A DNA stretch of 64,000 nt, taken from the NCBI GenBank assembly GCA_019096065.1, contig JAGUCH010000007.1:1200501-1264500 (forward strand), given 5' to 3'. Origin of the DNA: Paracyclopina nana. Its lineage: Eukaryota; Arthropoda; Copepoda; Cyclopoida; Cyclopettidae. Shown here in pieces: positions 45,536-57,086 of the stretch (the stretch's first letter is position 1; every line of letters begins with the position of its first letter). The notes under the pieces were generated by a model. It was not told the DNA's origin. It saw only the letters and a program-made list of their open reading frames with translations, and ran no database searches. A program made the position numbers and the translations under genes.

Positions 45536-48500
45536 TCAGGACATGTCAAACTGATGTCTGCTCAAGTCTGCCACAGATTTGTAGCCACTTCTCATGAATC
45601 CAGCAATGTGTCTGAACAACAGCAACCAGGCCATTTCAACCTTGAATAATTAATGTGCATGTATTTATGAAGGCATGAATGCTTGGCTGTGCACTAATCT
45701 ACCTGGTAGCTCCATCTGCCTTGAACAAGTAGTAGAGGTCTGACAGTGTTGCAAAAAACGGGTCCCATCAATTCGAGCAGCCTTTGTTGGACTTGGACAT
45801 CACAGTGGATGGCACCAAGGTTGCGAAGGAACTGGACATGAGTGCTCAGGTCTGGCAGGCAGCGCACCACATCATCAACAACTGCCACCAAGTGGTCAAA
45901 GTGCTCATTCATGTTGTCCTGGACACTTGGGGACTCTGGCCTGTTGTGCTTTGGGTAATAGTACCTATCAAGAAGACTCAACATTAAATATCAGAGTTGA
46001 CATAAATGGTGACTTAAAACCTTAGGTTGGCACTCAGTCGAAAAAGCTTGTTGAAAGTTGGCAAGCCTAGCTCATGCATTTGCTCCACAATCACAGCCCA
46101 GGTGTCTTTGAGAATGAGGGTATGCGTCAAAGTTGGGAAAATGCCTCCAGGGGTGGAGAGGGCACCCGTAGGGTTCGGGTACCCCCGCTTCATCAGGGTA
46201 GCCACCATGTCGAACAAGTGGTTCCACGACTTTTCGAGCTCGATCGTCCAAAGGCCTGCCCTGAAGACCAAAGGCCTGATGGTATGGCAAATCAGAGGGC
46301 CAAGCATCTCGAGATGCTCTTGAGTGATGCCCTGGAATTAGAAATCTTGTTGATGAGAGATGTTTTGCTTGCAAGCGTGATTTCAAGTTCAAGAGCTGAT
46401 GACAAAGTTGGGAGAAAGCAATCGGGTCTCATTGATGATTGCTCTTGAGCAAATATGTAGCACCGTCAAAAAAATTAAGTTGTTGCAGTACTTGTCTGTA
46501 GTGATGTCGACCCAGGTCCTGGAGGAGTGTCCGGATCTTCTCCGGATTGCCAGTGTTCTCCACGATGTCCTCGACAATGGCCAGGACCCTGGATGAGTGC
46601 ATTTTGAGTGCAGATGAGACCAGAACGCCGTCGATTTCGATTGCATTGAATTTGTCAAAATGGGACAGAATTTGAGGGTGTCTGTCAAAGAAGGACTGGA
46701 AGCTTTGGCAGCCAATGAGGACGAGATGGCGGTCAAAGGAGGTCATCGGAGGTAGAAGGGAGGACGAGGCTGTGGAGCTATCAGAGCCAGCCTCTTCCTC
46801 TTCCTGGTCGCCATAGTCTGAGCCTGAGTCTCCGCCACATGAGGCATCTTTTTTGGCAGGGGCTGTGAGTAAGCGTAGAGCTCCCAGAATGGCACAAAAA
46901 AGCGAGGCCCAAGAGGCCTCAATTTCACTAGTCCACACTTTTGCACCACCACTCCCCTGCAATTGTAAGATATTTAATTACATCTTTAAAATTCCATGCA
47001 ATGTAATTATGTACCTGTGCTTTTTTCAGGAGAGTGTCTCTGATTGCTGTGCAGAGGATGGAGGCCAATTCATCAGGGTCAAATCTGCCCACGTCAATTG
47101 GCAATGGAGAGTGCTTTTTGGCCAGCCTCCGCAAATACTTGACCATGGAGCGGTTGTCAGTGATGTAGCGCACGATCCGCTTCAAAATGGAGGTCAAGTA
47201 CATGATATGCTGCTGCAAATCCTCGTTGATGCGAAGCTCACTGTGCTTTTTGCCACGATACTGACGGAATGTACGTTTCAAATTGGGCTGGCTCTCAAAC
47301 AGGACCAAAAACATCTGCACGCCGACCTGAAAAGGCAAGTTCTCGCGGGTTTGAACCAGGGCGTAAACAAAGGGGGGACCCCTCGCGAACCACCGTGCCA
47401 CCGAATGTAAACAAACCTGCACGAGCATCGATTCGACGGTGGTCCAGCTGGATTTGATGTTGGCGATGTCATTGGAGGCCAATTGGATGACGATTGGCAT
47501 CTCGTCAGCGACACTGACCTCAGTCTCGGTCTCGAGGTCGCCGCAGCTTTTCCTGCGCCTTCGACGGCGAGGTTTCTTGCCACTGCTAAAGTCCTCTAGG
47601 TAAGTCTTGAACGCCACGTGCGCCGAGGAGGACGGATTCAAGTAGATCAATTCCTCGCTTAACGCAGACGTCCGCACATACCTGAAAAAAGCCACTTTAG
47701 CATGATTTTACACTTGGCAGCCTTGAAACCAGGAAAAGCAATTTTATAAAAAAATATCTCCATCTACAATCGGGAACAATCAAACAGATCAAGTAGCTAT
47801 TTAGGTCTTGAAAATGTTCATTTCAAAAAAATCTGGTAGCCCGGGAACTGGTTATGAAAATCCATTGGCTATTGTGAAAAGGTCTGGTAGCCCTGGGACT
47901 GGTAATGAAAATGCATTGACTTCTGAAAATACTTGGCAGTTAAAAAAAGTCATGAATATTATTTGTTGATTGGGAAAATTCTCTAGAACGTAGCTCCATT
48001 GAAAACAAAGCTCTTTGACAATTTTTTTTAAGTCTGGTTCTAAAAATCAAAATTTTAATAGAAAGAGTCTGGTAGCCCTGGAACTAGTTATGGAAATCAT
48101 TTTTTTAAAGAAAAAAGTCTGGTAGCCCTGTGGCCAGTTATGAAAATAAGTTTTTTTTAAGAAAAAAGTCTGGTAGCCCTGGGACTGGTAATAAAAGGGG
48201 ATACTGAAAATACTTGACAAAGTCATGAAAATTATATTTTTTGAACAAAGAAAATTGTTTGGTAGCCTTATGGCTGGTTAAGAAAAACCAAAAGCTTTTT
48301 TCTGAAAAAAAGTCTGATAACTCTGCAATGTTTTTTCAGAAAATCGTGTTCATAAAGATAAATATTTCAAGAGAAAAAGTCCTGAAGCCCTGGGACTGGT
48401 CATGAAAATCAGTTTTTTAAGGAAAAAGTCTGGAAGCCCTGGGACTGGTTATGAAAGTCAGTTTTTTTAAAGAAAAAGTCTGGAAGCCCTGGGACTGGTC

Positions 48501-48772
48501 ATGAAAATCATTTTATAAAAGAAAAAGTCTGGAAGCCCTGGGACTGGTTATGAAAATCAGTGTTTTTAAAAGAAAAAAGTCTGGTAGCCCTGGGACTGGT
48601 TATGTTTCTAATCAGACAAAGGAAGGAAAAAAAGAGCTTGAGAGGAGGAGAGCTGCTTGTTTATTGATGGGTTAGAAAAGTTTTCGAAATCCTACCTTGC
48701 CACTCTGGAGACATCAGAGACAACCGAGGACGTCCTCGAGAGGAGGCTGGCGCTCGAGGACGTCTGTCCCAT
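45536..48772 (-). CDS. Three-domain globin with N-myristoylation-type N-terminus
   Basis: Seven exons join in phase to 598 residues: 48696-48772, 47417-47681, 47015-47326, 46492-46956, 46021-46331, 45703-45964 and 45536-45640. It starts MGQTSSS (Gly2, Ser6), the N-myristoylation pattern, then has an Arg6 basic run (64-69). Three globin folds follow. Domain 1 (about 95-250) has Trp105, CD1 Phe134, distal His154 and proximal His186. Domain 2 (about 288-425) has Phe318, His338 and His370, but its A helix is mostly missing. Domain 3 (about 440-590) has Trp451, distal His498 and proximal His530, with Tyr480 near the CD1 position. The linker between domains 1 and 2 is acidic and Ser-rich (YGDQEEEEAGSDSS). 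All three domains keep both haem-contact histidines. There is no secretion signal, so it differs from the extracellular multidomain haemoglobins of branchiopods. It probably acts at a membrane in redox, O2 or NO chemistry (inference). Confidence 0.9.
47830..48605. repeat. ~55-bp minisatellite in globin intron 1
   Basis: About a dozen copies of a unit built on GTCTGGTAGCCCTGGGACTG followed by GTTATGAAAATCAG and a T/A tract. The right-hand copies (48360-48605) are best preserved. It fills most of the 1-kb first intron of the globin gene. Confidence 0.9.
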
Positions 48773-51595
48773 TGATTGTTCATGGAAATGAAATTAAAAA
48801 TTCTGTTGTTGTTTTGTGACCTCGCGAGGAGGCCGAGGAACTGAAAGCTGCATACAGCCTCATTAAAATTGACTCAGCAGCTGACTCCCTTCTGTGAGTA
48901 AAGGAAAGTAGTAGTAGATTTTCTCACCCTGCGAGAACAGAAAAAGAAGTGAAAGCAGTTCAAGAGTTACTATGGAATTTACAACTACTCAAAGAGAAGA
49001 AAGTAGATGATGGATTCAATTATGTCAAAATATGTCAACTTGTCACGCATTTAAAAGCAGAAAAAAAATACTAATAATGATCATTTTTTGGTAGGATTTC
49101 TCAAGTTTTGCATATTTATCACACGCAGAAAAACACTGCTTTTAGTTCTGGTTAGTTTAGGTGTCCGAGTCGGGAAGCGGGGCGTTGTTGACTCGGATTA
49201 TTTGAGCGGAGCGCTCTCCACTAAATAAGCACGATTTAATAAGTGTTTTAGGCGTTATTTTGTTGAAAAAGTTTGCCCAAGCAAAATCACATATGCTTAA
49301 CTGCAACATAATTATAATGAAGCGCTTCATATATTCAAAGAAGCCTCAGCCGCCTTCGGCAGCTCCGCGCGCTCCGCTCGAAAAAAAGAGTTAGAAGTTG
49401 TTGTAGTGTTGGCGCTTCTTTGCGTCTTTTTAAAATACATCTTTCATGATAAAGAATGAAGATGTATTTTCTACATGACATGTCTCCTCGATCCTCGTGT
49501 CGCGCGGAAAATGTGCTTGAAAAGGAAAGAATTACCTCACTTATCTCAATAAGGCATGGTCATGATGATTCGCAAGCTCTCGCAGCAATATAAACAGCCA
49601 TGAGATTGATGAGCAATCAAGAATGGGGCAAGAATTTGTGTTGTAGTAGTCGTAGCAGCAGACTCTCTTTTTTTCTCAGTAGTGTTCTCTGTTTAATAGT
49701 GGCCAGCTCGAGTTTGGGACGAAAACTGCGGCTTTGCAACTTCGATCTGGCCACCATGCACTTCAAGAATGCGAGAGTATGTAACTTAGTATATATACTC
49801 AACAAACTATGCTGCTTTCCACTCCTATGTGTATTATATTCTATATAGTATTCAGCTCCGCTCGAAAAATGAGGAAATGGACTAATTGCACCTGAAGGAA
49901 TGCCAATTTAATCAAGGTCACATTGCATTCATTCGCTGTCATTCCGGATTGCTGTCAAAATACATGAATCCTGGTTTAAAATCATGCCTATTATTTTCCT
50001 GGAATCGAAAACAATTTCGAATTGGGATACATATAAGGGAATCCGGAATGGCAGGCGCGTAATCTTTTGCATGTCTCTTGGCAGTATCATAAATCCCCCC
50101 AGCTCTCGTCAAGTGCATTCAAGCTGAACAAATGCAAATTGTCACTGACATTATCTGGCCCATTATTATGATGATTCTCCAAGATGTGGTGTCAAATATG
50201 GAATATGCTTTTTTCCCCATGCACAATTTTTCCAGGCTTACAGGAGGAGGAATACAGAAGCTGCAGTAGTAGTCGTATCCGAGCAGAACGTAAAAGTGAC
50301 AGTTGAGGAATCACATTTCCCACTGTGGCGGCCAGAGATATAGATTTTTTGGCCCAAGTGTCCAATTATCACCTGATATGTTACCTTTAATGAGGAGAAA
50401 TATCTAATGATTTCACAGAACAAAGGAGGAAATTCCCATGGCTTTCTAATTTCATGCCAGCTCTGAAGTAATTTCGGAATTTCAGCCGCTGATGACGGAT
50501 CTCCGAGATTTATGCAGTTAAAATGCAATCAGCTCATTAAAAGGCCGCAATTGAAGGCCACATTCTTTGTTCTTCTGCTGTCCGCCGTCCAAGTAGAAAA
50601 GCAAAGTCACATTCCAGGCTGCTGAGGAGAACTCGAAATTCCAGGATGAAAGACTATCAATGAATTTCCAAGATTTCTTATTTTCCCCTGCTAAGAAGAA
50701 GAGCGAAGAAGTGAAAGCCGTAATTCACGCAGCATGCGGCGGCGGGAAATGTTTGTAGTAGTAGAAAGAAAGTTGCCGGAAAAGGGGATTTATGTTGACA
50801 ATTTTTATTGCCATATACTATACATATATACTGCAAAGCTTCATCCTCAATTAGTTTTCCACTTGTTCACGCCATGGGACATGTACACACTTTATATTAT
50901 GCACTCATAAATAACTGTGTGTTTCACGGTCTATTCGTATTTTATGCGAAATGAAATGACTGTTTCTGCAAATTACAATTAAGTAATAGTCAATTTTTCA
51001 ACTTTTCAGCCATGATCGCTTTAAAAAAAATAATGCTACAAATGGGCCACACTTTCAGTTTTCTATATAAATAAAAAGATACTAAGAGTAATATTGTGTA
51101 ATGCCGCTTTTCATTATGGAGCACAGTTATAATGCTTAATTTAGATAATGTAGGCGCATAAATCATGCGATTTCAGCAATCCCCATGGGACGAGGTGAAG
51201 GCAACAATGTATTAAGATGCGGAGAAAAAATAGTGGATTTTCCCTTTTCGTGTGTGATCATTGGAAGAATGATGGCCTTTGCCACCTTCACAAATCTCCC
51301 ACACTCTCTGCTAGCTCCCTTCCGGCATTTATTCCTACATACAGCTAGGATAGTCTTTGGAGCATCGCCCATAAAAACTGTCAACGTAAATCACCCCAGA
51401 TATCAACCCCAACAACCCGTCCGTACATTTAAAATACCTTTTCGGTACACACACACGCCCAGCCCGAGGACATTATGCCAAAATTAAGAGGGTTTATGTC
51501 CCATATCATGCGATTGACCCCAAATGTATCCCAAATACATTAAATACATTCAAAATACATTTTCCGGCAAATAGTCTTAATAGTAAACATGTAAA
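48773..51595. other. Upstream flank of the globin gene, no gene seen
   Basis: No supported coding region. A small hairpin lies at about 49432-49470 (AAAATACATCTTTCAT / ATGAAGATGTATTTT). The GC-richer patch at 49180-49390 might belong to the globin promoter, but no core element is clear. Confidence 0.45.
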
Positions 51596-51599
51596 TACT

Positions 51600-52210
51600 C
51601 ACACTGATTTTAGTTCATTTATCAGATGATTAAGCTTTATGTAATGGAATGTATCTTACATTTGAAATAGTAAGCGAGTACATGTACTGAATTACTCACA
51701 CTGATTTTAGTTCATTTATCAAATGATTAAGCTATATGTAATGGAATGTATCTTACATTTAAAATAGTAAGCGAGTACATATACTAAATTACTCACGCTG
51801 ATTTTAGTGCACTTATCAAATGATTAAGCTACGTACTAATGGAATGTATCTTACATTTAAAATAGTAGGCGAGTGCATATACTAAATTACTCACACTTAT
51901 TTTAGTTCATTTATCAAATAATTAAGCTATGCAATGTATCTTACATTTAAAATAGTAAGCGAGTACATGTACTAAATTACTCACACTGATTTTAGTTCAT
52001 TTATCAAATGATTAAGCTACGTACTAATGGAATGTATCTTATATTTAAAATAGTAAGCGAGTACATATACTCAATTACTCACACTGATTTTATTTCATTT
52101 ATCATATGATTAAGGTATGTATTGCAATGTATCTTAGATTTAAATTTGTAAGCGAGCACATATACTCAATTACTCACACTGATCTTAGTTCATTTATCAT
52201 ATGATTAAGC
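51600..52210. repeat. ~97-bp AT-rich satellite, seven units
   Basis: Units begin with ACTCACACTGATTTTAGTTC near 51600, 51694, 51791, 51888, 51979, 52077 and 52172. They include TTTATCAAATGATTAAGCT and ATAGTAAGCGAGTACATATA. One more partial unit (AAAATAGTAAGCGAGTACAT) appears at about 53136, beyond the 16-bp arrays, so the satellite was interrupted. Confidence 0.92.
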
Positions 52211-52215
52211 TGGCT

Positions 52216-53128
52216 GCGTCCCTTTTGCCCTTGGCCGTTTGCCCTTGGCCGTTTGCCCTTCGTACTTTTGCCCATTGAACTTTTGCCCATGGAGACTTTT
52301 GCCCTTGAAACTTTTGCCCATGGACACTTTTGCCCTTAGATACTTTTGCCCCAGAGGACTTTTGCCATTGAGGACTATTGCCCTTGAGACTTTTGCCCTT
52401 GGGGACTTTTGCCCTTAGGGACTTTTGCCCCTGGGGACTTTTGCCCTTGGGGACTTTTGCCCTTGGGGACTTTTGCCCTCGGGGACATTTGCCCTTGGGG
52501 ACCTTTGCCCTCGGGGACATTTGCCCTTGGGGACCTTTGCCCTTTTTGGACTTTTTTGAAGTTCTGATAGTTTGCTTTTAACCTACAATTAGAGAATAAT
52601 GAAAATTAAATCTGAATTTTGTCCGTGTGCGTGTACAAGGCCAATTGATCTACTGGACATAGCAAAAGCAACCAATAGAAAGTCCTCATAGGCAAAAGTC
52701 CCCACAACCAAAAGACCCACAGCCAAAAGTCCCAAAAGGCCAATGTCACAAAGGGCAAAAGTTCTCAAGGGCAGAAGTCTCAAGGGCTTAAGTCCCCAAG
52801 GGCAAATGTCCCCTAGGGCAAAAGTCTCCAAGGCTAGGGCAAAAGTCCCCAAGGGCAAAAGTCCCCAGGGGCAAAAGTCCCCAAGGGCAAAAGTTCCCAA
52901 GGGCAAAAGTCCCCAGGGGCAAAAGTCCCCAAGGGCAAAAGTCCCCAAGGGCAAAAGTCCCCAAGGGCAAACGTCCCCAAGGGCAAATGTCTCAAGGGCA
53001 AATATCCTACAGGCAAAAGTTTCCAGGGGCAAAAGTCTCATGGGCAAAAGTCTCTACGGGCAAACGGCCAAGGGCAAATAGACCAAAGGCAAACGGCCAA
53101 GGGCAAATAGACCAAGGGCAAAAGTCCT
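52216..53128. repeat. Inverted pair of 16-bp tandem arrays (fold-back structure)
   Basis: Left arm (52216-52550) repeats GGGGACTTTTGCCCTT. Right arm (about 52690-53128) repeats its reverse complement AAGGGCAAAAGTCCCC. A ~140-bp unique centre separates them. Long inverted arms made of short tandem subrepeats are the hallmark of fold-back transposons (Drosophila FB, echinoderm TU). Because 16 is not a multiple of 3, three units read 16 residues, which creates spurious long open frames here. No transposase is seen. Confidence 0.88.
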
Positions 53129-53253
53129 GAGACCGAAAATAGTAAGCGAGTACATATACTGAAAGTTGTATATTTATCGATCCTCATGAATACATACAGA
53201 GGAACACCTACAAAAAGAACTAGCGTCAAAGTATGGTTAAAAAGACTCTATTA

Positions 53254-56200
53254 TTAGTTGGCCGCAGCAGCAGCGACTTCCTTCATTCTGTTGAGAGCGG
53301 ATCCAGCCTTGAACCAAGTGATTTGCTGCTCATTGAAAGTGTGGTTGAGCGTAATATCTTCTTGGCTGCCATCGCTATGCTTCAGCGTCGCCACAATAGG
53401 CTGGAAGAGATCAAACCATGATGAAATGATCCTAGCACTGAATAATGTTCAATTGTTACCCGTCCAGGTGCAAAGTTGACGAGGTCGTTCAAGGTGATGC
53501 GGTCATCAGGTCTGACCTTGTCGTAGTCCGACTTGTCGGCAAAGGTGAGTGGCAACATGCCCTGCTTCTTCAAGTTGGTCTCGTGGATGCGAGCAAATGA
53601 CTTGACAATGATGGCTGCTCCGCCCAGGAATCTGGGCTCAAGGGCGGCATGCTCCCTGGAAGAGCCCTCGCCATAGTTCTCATCACCGACCACAACCCAT
53701 TGGACTCCAGCATCCCTGTACTGCTTGGCAATCTCGGGGACGCCTGCGACAGCTCCAGTATCCTGGTTCTTGACCTGGTTCACCTGGTCGTTCTCAGCAT
53801 TGACGGCTCCGATCAACATGTTGTTGGAAATGTTCTCCAGATGGCCCCTGAACTTGAGCCATGGACCAGCAGCGGAGATGTGGTCAGTTGTGCATTTGCC
53901 CTTGACCTTGATCAAGATCCGCATGTCCTTCAAGTCGCCCCCGTGCCACTTCTTGAACGGGCTCAGGAGCTGGAGTCGGTCGGACTTGGGATCAACGTCG
54001 ACATTGACTCCGGATCCACTTGATGGGGGGTGTTGGTAGGTGTCTTCACCAGGGTCGAATCCCCTCACGGGCAACTCATCGCCGAAGGGATCCTTCAGCA
54101 TGAACTCTTCACCATTGGCACCCTAAAAGAGAAGATGTTTTGGGTGCCGTCACTAAGGCCTAACATGTGGTGGAGTTTAGGATCTAATTTGAGGCCTGGC
54201 TCAACTGCGATAATATGATCACAATATCGAGATATTTGCAAATATTAGGTGCTTCCAAAGTCATTTTTTAGATTTTTTCTTCGGATTCGGTCTTTTGGTA
54301 CCAAAAGACATCCTGCCACAGTATCTAAATTCTCAGTTTCTCAGTATTTTGCTCCGATACTTTGACAAAGATATTTTAAGCAGGTGAACCATGCCTAAGA
54401 TCTAAAAAAACTAAAGCCTACACTTTTTCGGATTTGGGTACTAAGATCCAAGTTGAAAAATTGATTTGAGAGGTACCTGGGTTTCAAGATCTAAAGAGCA
54501 AGATTTTAAGATGTAACAGTTTCAAAACTTGAAAGCAACAAGAAATTGAAGTTTTCGCAACATATTTTTGTTACTGGAAAGCACATGTTATAAACTTACC
54601 AAACTACTAGTTTATATGGCTATTCCGGGTTTGAAGTGAAAATACATATTAATGAAATGAATTATAATGACAATTTCTGGCAAGTTTTCTATTGAAAGTA
54701 ACTTTTCAGAACTGAAATATCTTAAAAAACCATTTGACTAGATTTTAAAAACTAGGACTAAAAAAGACTTGTTAAAACCCATATGGTTAGATGTAAACAT
54801 CCATATATTAGGCTTTAGCATCCAAATCTTTAGATCTCAAGATCCAGAGCCAAAAAAACTTTAAGTCCCACCGCACCAAGACTTTAGATCCTAAAACCTA
54901 CATCTATTTTAGGCCTTAGTGACTTCTCCCGATATTTTCACTAAGTCACCAGAAATGATCGGCCAATCGCTTGTATACGATTTACCTTGAGTTTTTGCGT
55001 CCTGGGGTCAAAGTCCAGGGTGCCAGCCAGTGTCAGGGCCACAGTCATTTCGGGGGAGGTGACGAAGCCATGGGTGGCAGGGTTGGCATCGTTCCTGCCG
55101 GTGAAGTTACGATTGTATGAGGTGACAATCGTGTTCTTCTCTCCCTTCTTCACATTCCTCCGGTCCCATTGACCGATGCATGGGCCGCAGGCGTTCGCAA
55201 GGACAATACCTCCGAATTGACGCATGGTCTCGGCAAGGCCATCCCTCTCGATGGTGGCACGGATCTGCTCGGAGCCAGGAGTGATGTAAAAGGTGCCTTT
55301 GGACTTGAGCCCATGGTCCAGAGCTTGCTTGATGACAGAGGCCACACGAGCCATATCCTCGTAGGACGAGTTGGTGCAGCTCCCAATGAGGCCATCCTTG
55401 ACCTCCAAAGGCCAGCCGTTCTTCTTGGCAGTCTCACCCAACTTGCTGATGGGTGTGGCCAAGTCGGGAGTGAAGGGCCCATTGACATGGGGCTCCAGCT
55501 CGGACAGGTTAAGCTCAATCAGCTGGTCGTAGTGGCAGCCCTCGTCCGGAGACAAGAGCTGATCCTTGACCTTGAGCGCTTCCTCGGCGATGGCCTTTCG
55601 GTTGGTGGATTCAAGGTAGTCGGTCATCCGTTGATTGAAGGGGAAGACAGAGGTGGTGGCACCGATCTCGGCACCCATGTTGCAAATGGTGCCCATGCCG
55701 GTGCAAGATATGGAGTCGACTCCGGGACCATGGTACTCGACGATGGCTCCGGTTCCGCCCTTGACGGTGAGGATGCCTGCAACCTTCAGGATGACATCCT
55801 TGGGTGACGTCCAGCCTTGCAGCTCTCCGGTAAGCTTGACTCCAATCACCTTGGGACACTTGAGCTCCCAAGGGATGTCGGCCATGACATCGACAGCATC
55901 CGCACCTCCGACACCGATGCACAGTCCGCCGAGTCCACCTCCATTGGGAGTGTGGGAGTCGGTGCCGACCATGAGGAGTCCGGGGAAGGCGTAGTTCTCC
56001 AGGATGATCTGATGGATGATGCCGGATCCGGGTTTCCAGAAGCCGACTCCGTACTTGGCACCCGCGGTGGCCAAGAAGTTGTAGACCTCCTTGTTGATAT
56101 CCTTGGCCCTCGCCAGGTCCTGCTTGCCTTCCACTTGGGCCTGGATCAAGTGATCGCAGTGAATGGTGGAGGGCACGGCAACCTTGGGCAATCCGGAGGA

Positions 56201-56882
56201 GATGAATTGGAGCATGGCCATTTGGGCAGTGGCGTCTTGCATGGCCACGCGATCCGGCCTCAGCCTCAAGTAGCTCTCGCCGCGAACAATGTCTTGGGCT
56301 TGGGGATCATCCAGATGGGAGTAGAGGATCTTCTCCGAGAGCGTCAAGGGCCTGTTGAGCTTGGCCTTGACCACCTCGAGGTTCTTGATGAGCTTGTCAT
56401 AGGGCAACGGGCTGGTCTGGTCGAATTTGCTCATGGCCACCTGGGCCGTCCTCGTGGTGTGGAACAGACATGTCGAGGTCACCGAGGTCGGTTTCGACCT
56501 CAAGACCAATGTCTAAAAATAAACATGCAGAACATTCAAACATGACAATCTTCCATCTTTTCACAGCTTTCACGCGAGAATCCTTTTATAACTTTTAAGT
56601 TCTGCACAAGTTTTTCTCACTTGGAATAAACTCAATGGAAATTTGAGAAGGATTTCGCTCAACTTGAGTCGCGCAAATTGTCGCAAAATGTCGCCCAAAT
56701 TTAAAGGGACTCGAGAAATCTGATTTTGACACTTTTTGGCGAGGAGGCGAAAAATGGAAATAAACGCGTGACAGCTGTGCTAATTAACTGTTTCAATTGA
56801 AAAACAATGAAAAATCGCATCATTAAAAGCTCAGAACCGGTTAAATTACCTTTGAACTAAGAACACGGGTGAGGGTCGCCAT
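53254..56882 (-). CDS. ACO2: Aconitate hydratase, mitochondrial
   Basis: Four exons (56850-56882, 54986-56512, 53460-54122 and 53254-53400) join in phase to 789 residues, close to animal mitochondrial aconitase. It isomerises citrate to isocitrate in the TCA cycle in the mitochondrial matrix. The N-terminus [11 protein letters not shown] with following Arg/Ser/Thr is a transit peptide. Visible signatures are [19 protein letters not shown], the [4Fe-4S] cysteines in [11 protein letters not shown] and [13 protein letters not shown], the substrate-binding stretch [20 protein letters not shown], and the swivel-domain motif [19 protein letters not shown]. All key residues are intact. It is divergently arranged with the dolichol-kinase-like gene, with start codons only about 205 bp apart. 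Intron 3 (54123-54985) carries a decayed MITE. Confidence 0.97.
54192..54397. mobile_element. Decayed MITE copy 3 in aconitase intron 3
   Basis: Resembles the 222-bp elements at 39958 and 41546. Shared words include TTTTGGTACCAAAAG, CATCCTGC and TTCTCAGTTTCTCAGTATTT, and both terminal repeats are recognisable (AGGCCTGGCTCAACTGC... and ...GCAGGTGAACCATGCCT). It is more diverged than copies 1 and 2, hence older. Confidence 0.75.
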
Positions 56883-57086
56883 CTCTAAATGTCCAATGGG
56901 CGATTGTTTACTTTTGGCAACTAAAGTCGCGAAACCTCGCGCGCGGAACATTTCCACCCCACTCACGCAACCTCGCAGAAAAATTTCCGCGGAATCAATG
57001 CCAACTTGAAATCCTATGCCAATTGTCACTTGATCTTTGAGTTTTTAATTGGAAAACAAGCTCTGTGTTTCTCCGCAGTTTGGAAA
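56883..57086. promoter_or_regulatory. Shared divergent promoter, aconitase / DOLK-like gene
   Basis: Only 204 bp separate two start codons pointing away from each other. No TATA box is evident for either. The segment is CpG-richer than the flanks (for example AACCTCGCGCGCGG). A TTTCTCCGCAG acceptor-like site just before the plus-strand ATG hints at a 5' UTR intron there. Confidence 0.5.

Noticed and set aside
52197-53081. Long open frames (100-152 codons) on both strands rich in LGTFALGDFCPWGLLP
   Set aside because: They are translations of the 16-bp tandem arrays: three units give a 16-residue period in every frame. There is no start context, splice structure or domain.
55169-56545. Plus-strand open frames of 212 and 242 codons across aconitase
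   Set aside because: Antisense shadows of the aconitase exon, which has intact catalytic motifs and consistent splice phases.
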